A DNA stretch of 8,780 nt, from assembly GCA_041588495.1 (NCBI GenBank), contig JBFGWM010000116.1, positions 1 to 8,780 on the forward strand, in the 5' to 3' direction. The notes under the pieces are model-generated. The model was not told the origin of the DNA. It saw nothing but the letters and a program-made list of their open reading frames with translations, and made no database searches. Source of the DNA: JBFGWM01 sp041588495 (GTDB taxonomy: Bacteria > Pseudomonadota > Gammaproteobacteria > Pseudomonadales > JBFGWM01). Shown piece after piece: positions 6,089 through 8,780 of this stretch (its first letter is position 1; each line of letters begins with the position of its first letter). Made by a program: the position numbers and the translations under genes.

Positions 6089-6136
6089 ATTGGCAAATCA
6101 GCGAACGCCCGTCGGGAGGTCGGGGGGGGTGCCAAT
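6089..6136. repeat. Inverted repeat flanking a G8/C8 tract between prmA and the DUF3426 gene
   Basis: Perfect 7-bp arms ATTGGCA (6089-6095) and TGCCAAT (6130-6136) enclose 34 nt that include a run of eight G on the plus strand (6122-6129). The left-hand arm in transcription order touches the prmA stop codon. It could form an mRNA stem between the two cistrons. No T-run follows, so it is not a typical terminator. Confidence 0.5.
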
Positions 6137-7038
6137 CATAGCGTAGTTTCCGGCTCTTTCCGTGGGCCAAGTGTGATCAGGGTCCATCCGTCGCGCTCGA
6201 CGACACGCGGCGCGTCGTCGAAACCGGAGTAAGCCGCGCAGACCGCGTCGACCTGTTCCGCAAGGATCCCGGAAAGCGCCAGCTCACCACCGGGAGCTGT
6301 CAGCGCGATCAGCACGGGTGCGAGTTCCACCAGGGTGCCGGCAAGGATGTTGGCGAGCACCAGGTCGGCGCCGATCGCCGGCAGTGCACCGGGTCCCGCG
6401 ACGTGAAACCGCTCCGCGGAAACGCCGGCGAGTTCCCGGTTGCTCTCCGCGGCCAGCAGGGCCTGGGGGTCGTTGTCAGTGGCCCATACCGCTGACGCGC
6501 CCAGCAGTGCTGCTGCGAGTCCGAGGATTCCCGAGCCGCAGCCGAAGTCGATGACGGTCTTGCCGGCCAGGTCACGGGATGCCAGGTGCTCGAGGCACAG
6601 CGCGGTGGTCGGATGGGTGCCGGTGCCGAAGGCCAGGCCGGGGTCGAGGTGGAGCACGACGTCGCCGTCCTCTCCGCAGGCCTGGCCGTGCGGGCAGATC
6701 CACAGCCGGCGCCCGAACCGCATCGGTTTGAAATCACGCAGCCATTCCCGCTCCCATGCGCGGTCCTCGAGAATCTCGCAGCGGTAGGGCGGAAGTTCGT
6801 CGAGGCCGCTTTCCCCGCGCAGCTGCTCGAGCAGTGGCGCGACTTCACGGTCGGCGGGCAGCAGCGCGGTCAGGACCATGTGGTCCCACAGTGGGGTCGC
6901 GCCGGGGGGCGGTTCGAACAGCGGCTGGTCCGCGGCGTCGCGCAGGGTGATCGCGGTTGCGCCGGCCTGTTCCAGCAAGGTCTCGAAGCGCTCCGACGCG
7001 CTGGCGGGAATTTCCAGGTGAAGCTGCAGCCAGGGCAT
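6136..7038 (-). CDS. prmA: Ribosomal protein L11 methyltransferase
   Basis: PrmA uses S-adenosylmethionine to trimethylate the N-terminal amine and lysine side chains of ribosomal protein L11. The product is 300 residues (E. coli 293). The N-terminal L11-recognition domain (about 1-95) starts MPWLQLHLEIP, as expected for the family. The linker and methyltransferase domain show WLRDFKPMRFGRRLWICP (99-116), LDPGLAFGTGTHPTT (131-145), the SAM-binding motif VIDFGCGSGILGLAA (162-176), the acidic ATDND (186-190) and LVLANILAGTL (226-236). The start codon is 9 nt after the accC stop, consistent with co-transcription with accBC. The ribosome site is weak (AAGTAG spanning the accC stop). All expected motifs are present. 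Confidence 0.96.
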   Translation of the reverse strand: MPWLQLHLEIPASASERFETLLEQAGATAITLRDAADQPLFEPPPGATPLWDHMVLTALLPADREVAPLLEQLRGESGLDELPPYRCEILEDRAWEREWLRDFKPMRFGRRLWICPHGQACGEDGDVVLHLDPGLAFGTGTHPTTALCLEHLASRDLAGKTVIDFGCGSGILGLAAALLGASAVWATDNDPQALLAAESNRELAGVSAERFHVAGPGALPAIGADLVLANILAGTLVELAPVLIALTAPGGELALSGILAEQVDAVCAAYSGFDDAPRVVERDGWTLITLGPRKEPETTL

Positions 7039-7047
7039 TCGGCGGAG

Positions 7048-8391
7048 CTACTTGAGCCCGAGTTTTTTCTCGAGGTAATGGATATTGACCCCGCCCTTCC
7101 TGAACTTGCCGTCCGAGAGGATGCGGTGGTGCAGCGGCACGTTGCTCTTGATGCCGTCGATGACGATCTCGTCGAGGGCGATGCGCATGCGGCGCAGGGC
7201 GGTCTTGCGATCCGGGCCATAGGTGATGATCTTGCCGATCAGGGAATCGTAGTAGGGTGGGATCGTGTAGTTGTCGTAGAGGTGCGAGTCGACCCGCACG
7301 CCGGGGCCGCCGGGGGCATGAAAATGCCGGACTTTGCCCGGGCTGGGCAGAAACTTGTCGGGATCCTCGGCATTGATGCGGCATTCAAAGGAGTGTCCGC
7401 GGATCACCACATCCTCCTGCCGGATCGACAGTTTCTCGCCGGAAGCGATACGCAGTTGCTCGCAGACGATGTCCACGCCGGTGACCATTTCCGACACGGG
7501 GTGTTCGACCTGCACCCGGGTGTTCATCTCGATGAAGTAGAACTGCTCGTCCTGGTACAGGAACTCGAAGGTGCCGGCGCCGCGATAATTGATCCGGTGA
7601 CAGGCCTCGACGCAGCGATTGAACAGGTCCTCGCGGGCCTGGCTGGGAATGCCGGGTGCCGGCGCCTCCTCGATGACCTTCTGGTGGCGGCGCTGCACCG
7701 AGCAGTCGCGGTCACCGAGGTGGATCGCATTGCCCTGGCCGTCGGCCAGGACCTGGACCTCCACGTGACGCGGGGTCTCCAGGTATTTTTCCATGTACAG
7801 GGTGTCGTCCCCGAAAGCCGCCTTGGCCTCCGAGCGGGTCACGGTGACGGCGTTGAGCAGGGCCGCGTCGCCGTGGGCCACGCGCATTCCGCGCCCGCCT
7901 CCACCCGCTGCGGCCTTCACGATCACCGGATAACCGATGCGCTGCGCGATGGCGACAATCTCTTCCTTGTCGTCGCTGAGTTCGCCGTCGGAGCCGGGCA
8001 CGGTGGGAACGCCCGCCGCCTTCATGGCCTTGATCGCCTCCACCTTGTCCCCCATCAGTTCGATCACGTCGGGGGTGGGGCCGATGAAACGGAACCCGCT
8101 CTTCTCGACCTGTTCCGCAAAGTCAGCGTTTTCCGACAGGAAGCCATATCCCGGGTGGATGCCGACCGCATCGGTGACCTCGGCGGCGCTGATGATGGCG
8201 GGGATGTTGAGGTAGCTTTCCGCGGGCGGATTCGGCCCGATGCACACGGTCTCGTCGGCGAGGCGCACGTGCATCAGTTCGCGGTCGGCCTGGGAATGCA
8301 CCGCGACCGTGCGCACGCCGAGTTGCTTGCACGCACGCAGGATGCGCAGTGCGATTTCGCCGCGGTTCGCGATGACCACCTTGTCCAGCAT
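7048..8391 (-). CDS. accC: Acetyl-CoA carboxylase, biotin carboxylase subunit
   Basis: AccC carboxylates biotin on AccB using ATP and bicarbonate, the first half-reaction of malonyl-CoA synthesis for fatty acids. The 447 residues match E. coli (449). It begins MLDKVVIANRGEIALRI, the fixed family N-terminus, with TAGG six nt or so upstream as ribosome site. The pre-ATP-grasp domain includes IHPGYGFLSEN (78-88). The ATP-grasp domain has the glycine loop AAGGGGRGM (161-169), HLGDRDCSVQRRHQKVIEEAP (224-244) and the catalytic EMNTRVQVEHPVSE (288-301) with Glu288, Asn290 and Arg292. The C-terminal biotin carboxylase domain contains GHSFECRINAEDP (332-344) and YYDSLIGKI (380-388). It lies 42 nt after accB and 9 nt before prmA. 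Confidence 0.98.
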   Translation of the reverse strand: MLDKVVIANRGEIALRILRACKQLGVRTVAVHSQADRELMHVRLADETVCIGPNPPAESYLNIPAIISAAEVTDAVGIHPGYGFLSENADFAEQVEKSGFRFIGPTPDVIELMGDKVEAIKAMKAAGVPTVPGSDGELSDDKEEIVAIAQRIGYPVIVKAAAGGGGRGMRVAHGDAALLNAVTVTRSEAKAAFGDDTLYMEKYLETPRHVEVQVLADGQGNAIHLGDRDCSVQRRHQKVIEEAPAPGIPSQAREDLFNRCVEACHRINYRGAGTFEFLYQDEQFYFIEMNTRVQVEHPVSEMVTGVDIVCEQLRIASGEKLSIRQEDVVIRGHSFECRINAEDPDKFLPSPGKVRHFHAPGGPGVRVDSHLYDNYTIPPYYDSLIGKIITYGPDRKTALRRMRIALDEIVIDGIKSNVPLHHRILSDGKFRKGGVNIHYLEKKLGLK

Positions 8392-8416
8392 GTTGAACCT
8401 ACCTGACCGGAAACCG

Positions 8417-8430
8417 ACGACCTGGGTCGT
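8417..8430. repeat. Perfect short hairpin in the accB-accC spacer
   Basis: ACGACC (8417-8422) and GGTCGT (8425-8430) form a perfect inverted repeat with a 2-nt centre, or a 5-bp stem with a tetraloop in RNA. It lies between the accB stop (8434) and the accC ribosome site. No T-run follows, so it is more likely an RNA stability or translation-tuning element than a terminator; it could also be chance. Confidence 0.45.
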
Positions 8431-8433
8431 GGC

Positions 8434-8780
8434 TCAGACGATGGAAAAAAGTGGTTGATCGTATTCGACGGGCTGCCCGTTCTCGACCAGGATCGCCTCG
8501 ACGGTACCCGAACGATCGCTCTCGATCTGGTTCATCATCTTCATGGCCTCGATGATGCAGAGCACGTCACCGGCTTTCACCTGCGAACCCTCCTCGACGA
8601 ACATCGGCGAGCTTGGCGATGGCGAGCGGTAGAAGGTGCCGACCATCGGCGAGCGTACGAGGTGTCCACGCAGGGCCGGCTCTTCCTGCTCCTGGGCGGC
8701 CGCCGGGGCAGGCGCGGGGGCGGGTGGTGGCGCGGGCTCGGCGGCCTCGACGTCGTCATCGGGCTCTGCCGAGACCGGCC
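8434..8780 (-). CDS. accB: Acetyl-CoA carboxylase biotin carrier protein, C-terminal part (start beyond right edge)
   Basis: AccB (BCCP) carries the biotin that shuttles carboxyl groups between AccC and the carboxyltransferase. The frame is open from the right edge, so 114 C-terminal codons are visible and the N-terminal dimerising segment is missing. The first part, about 35 residues, is the Pro/Ala-rich flexible linker with acidic residues. The biotinyl domain then runs to the end: HLVRSPMVGTFYRSPSPSSP, then GDVLCIIEAMKMMNQIESD and PLFSIV. The biotinylated lysine in AMKM is encoded at 8539-8541. The sequence closely follows E. coli BCCP, including the thumb region after FYR. The TGA stop is at 8434-8436, and accC follows 42 nt later. 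An internal ATG (8644-8646) exists but would cut the domain, so it is not the start. Confidence 0.96.
   Translation of the reverse strand, partial: PVSAEPDDDVEAAEPAPPPAPAPAPAAAQEQEEPALRGHLVRSPMVGTFYRSPSPSSPMFVEEGSQVKAGDVLCIIEAMKMMNQIESDRSGTVEAILVENGQPVEYDQPLFSIV

Noticed and set aside
6586..8406. 606-codon open frame on the plus strand, antisense to accC and prmA
   Set aside because: It is a mirror of two well-identified genes in GC-rich DNA, where stop codons are rare in the antisense frame. Its translation shows no recognisable domain and it has no ribosome site.
1..8780. Mobile element, CRISPR array, toxin-antitoxin or defence system
   Set aside because: No transposase, integrase, direct-repeat array, tRNA attachment site or small two-gene cassette is visible. 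The gene order is a conserved housekeeping block.

Overview
The window is a GC-rich stretch of bacterial chromosome. All eight genes lie on the minus strand, so transcription runs from the right edge (8780) to the left edge (1). Reading in that direction the order is accB (partial), accC, prmA, a DUF3426 zinc-ribbon membrane protein, dusB, fis, purH, purD and a partial exported TPR protein. The accBC-prmA-dusB-fis-purHD order is a conserved gammaproteobacterial neighbourhood. The dusB-fis pair and the near-identity of the Fis recognition helix to the enterobacterial one also point to Gammaproteobacteria. The high GC and the DUF3426 gene between prmA and dusB fit a Pseudomonas- or Chromatiales-like lineage, but I cannot name a genus from sequence alone. 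There are no mobile elements, CRISPR arrays, tRNAs or rRNAs.

Layout. Positions 8780-7048 hold accB and accC, the biotin carrier and biotin carboxylase of acetyl-CoA carboxylase. prmA (7038-6136) follows 9 nt later and encodes the ribosomal protein L11 methyltransferase. The DUF3426 gene (6074-5154) follows after a 61-nt gap that holds a C8 tract and an inverted repeat. dusB (5060-4056) has a plausible sigma70 promoter just upstream (5131-5103) and overlaps fis (4059-3742) by an ATGA junction. A strong intrinsic terminator (3617-3644) separates the dusB-fis unit from purH (3583-2006), but it lies only 33 nt before the purH start codon. purD (1986-700) follows purH after 19 nt. A 269-nt gap with an AT-rich patch then leads to a signal-peptide-bearing TPR protein that runs off the left edge (430-1).

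Function. The block joins growth-rate-linked housekeeping functions: the first step of fatty acid synthesis (AccBC), modification of the translation apparatus (PrmA, DusB), a global nucleoid regulator (Fis) and purine synthesis (PurD for the second step, PurH for the last two). The least understood parts are the DUF3426 protein and the exported TPR protein. The TPR protein resembles the N-terminal part of TPR plus beta-barrel outer-membrane proteins of the Slam/DUF560 kind.

I see no convincing novel system. The points most worth checking are the terminator placed in the purH leader, the dusB/fis coupling with its 15-bp tandem duplication, and the identity of the left-edge protein.
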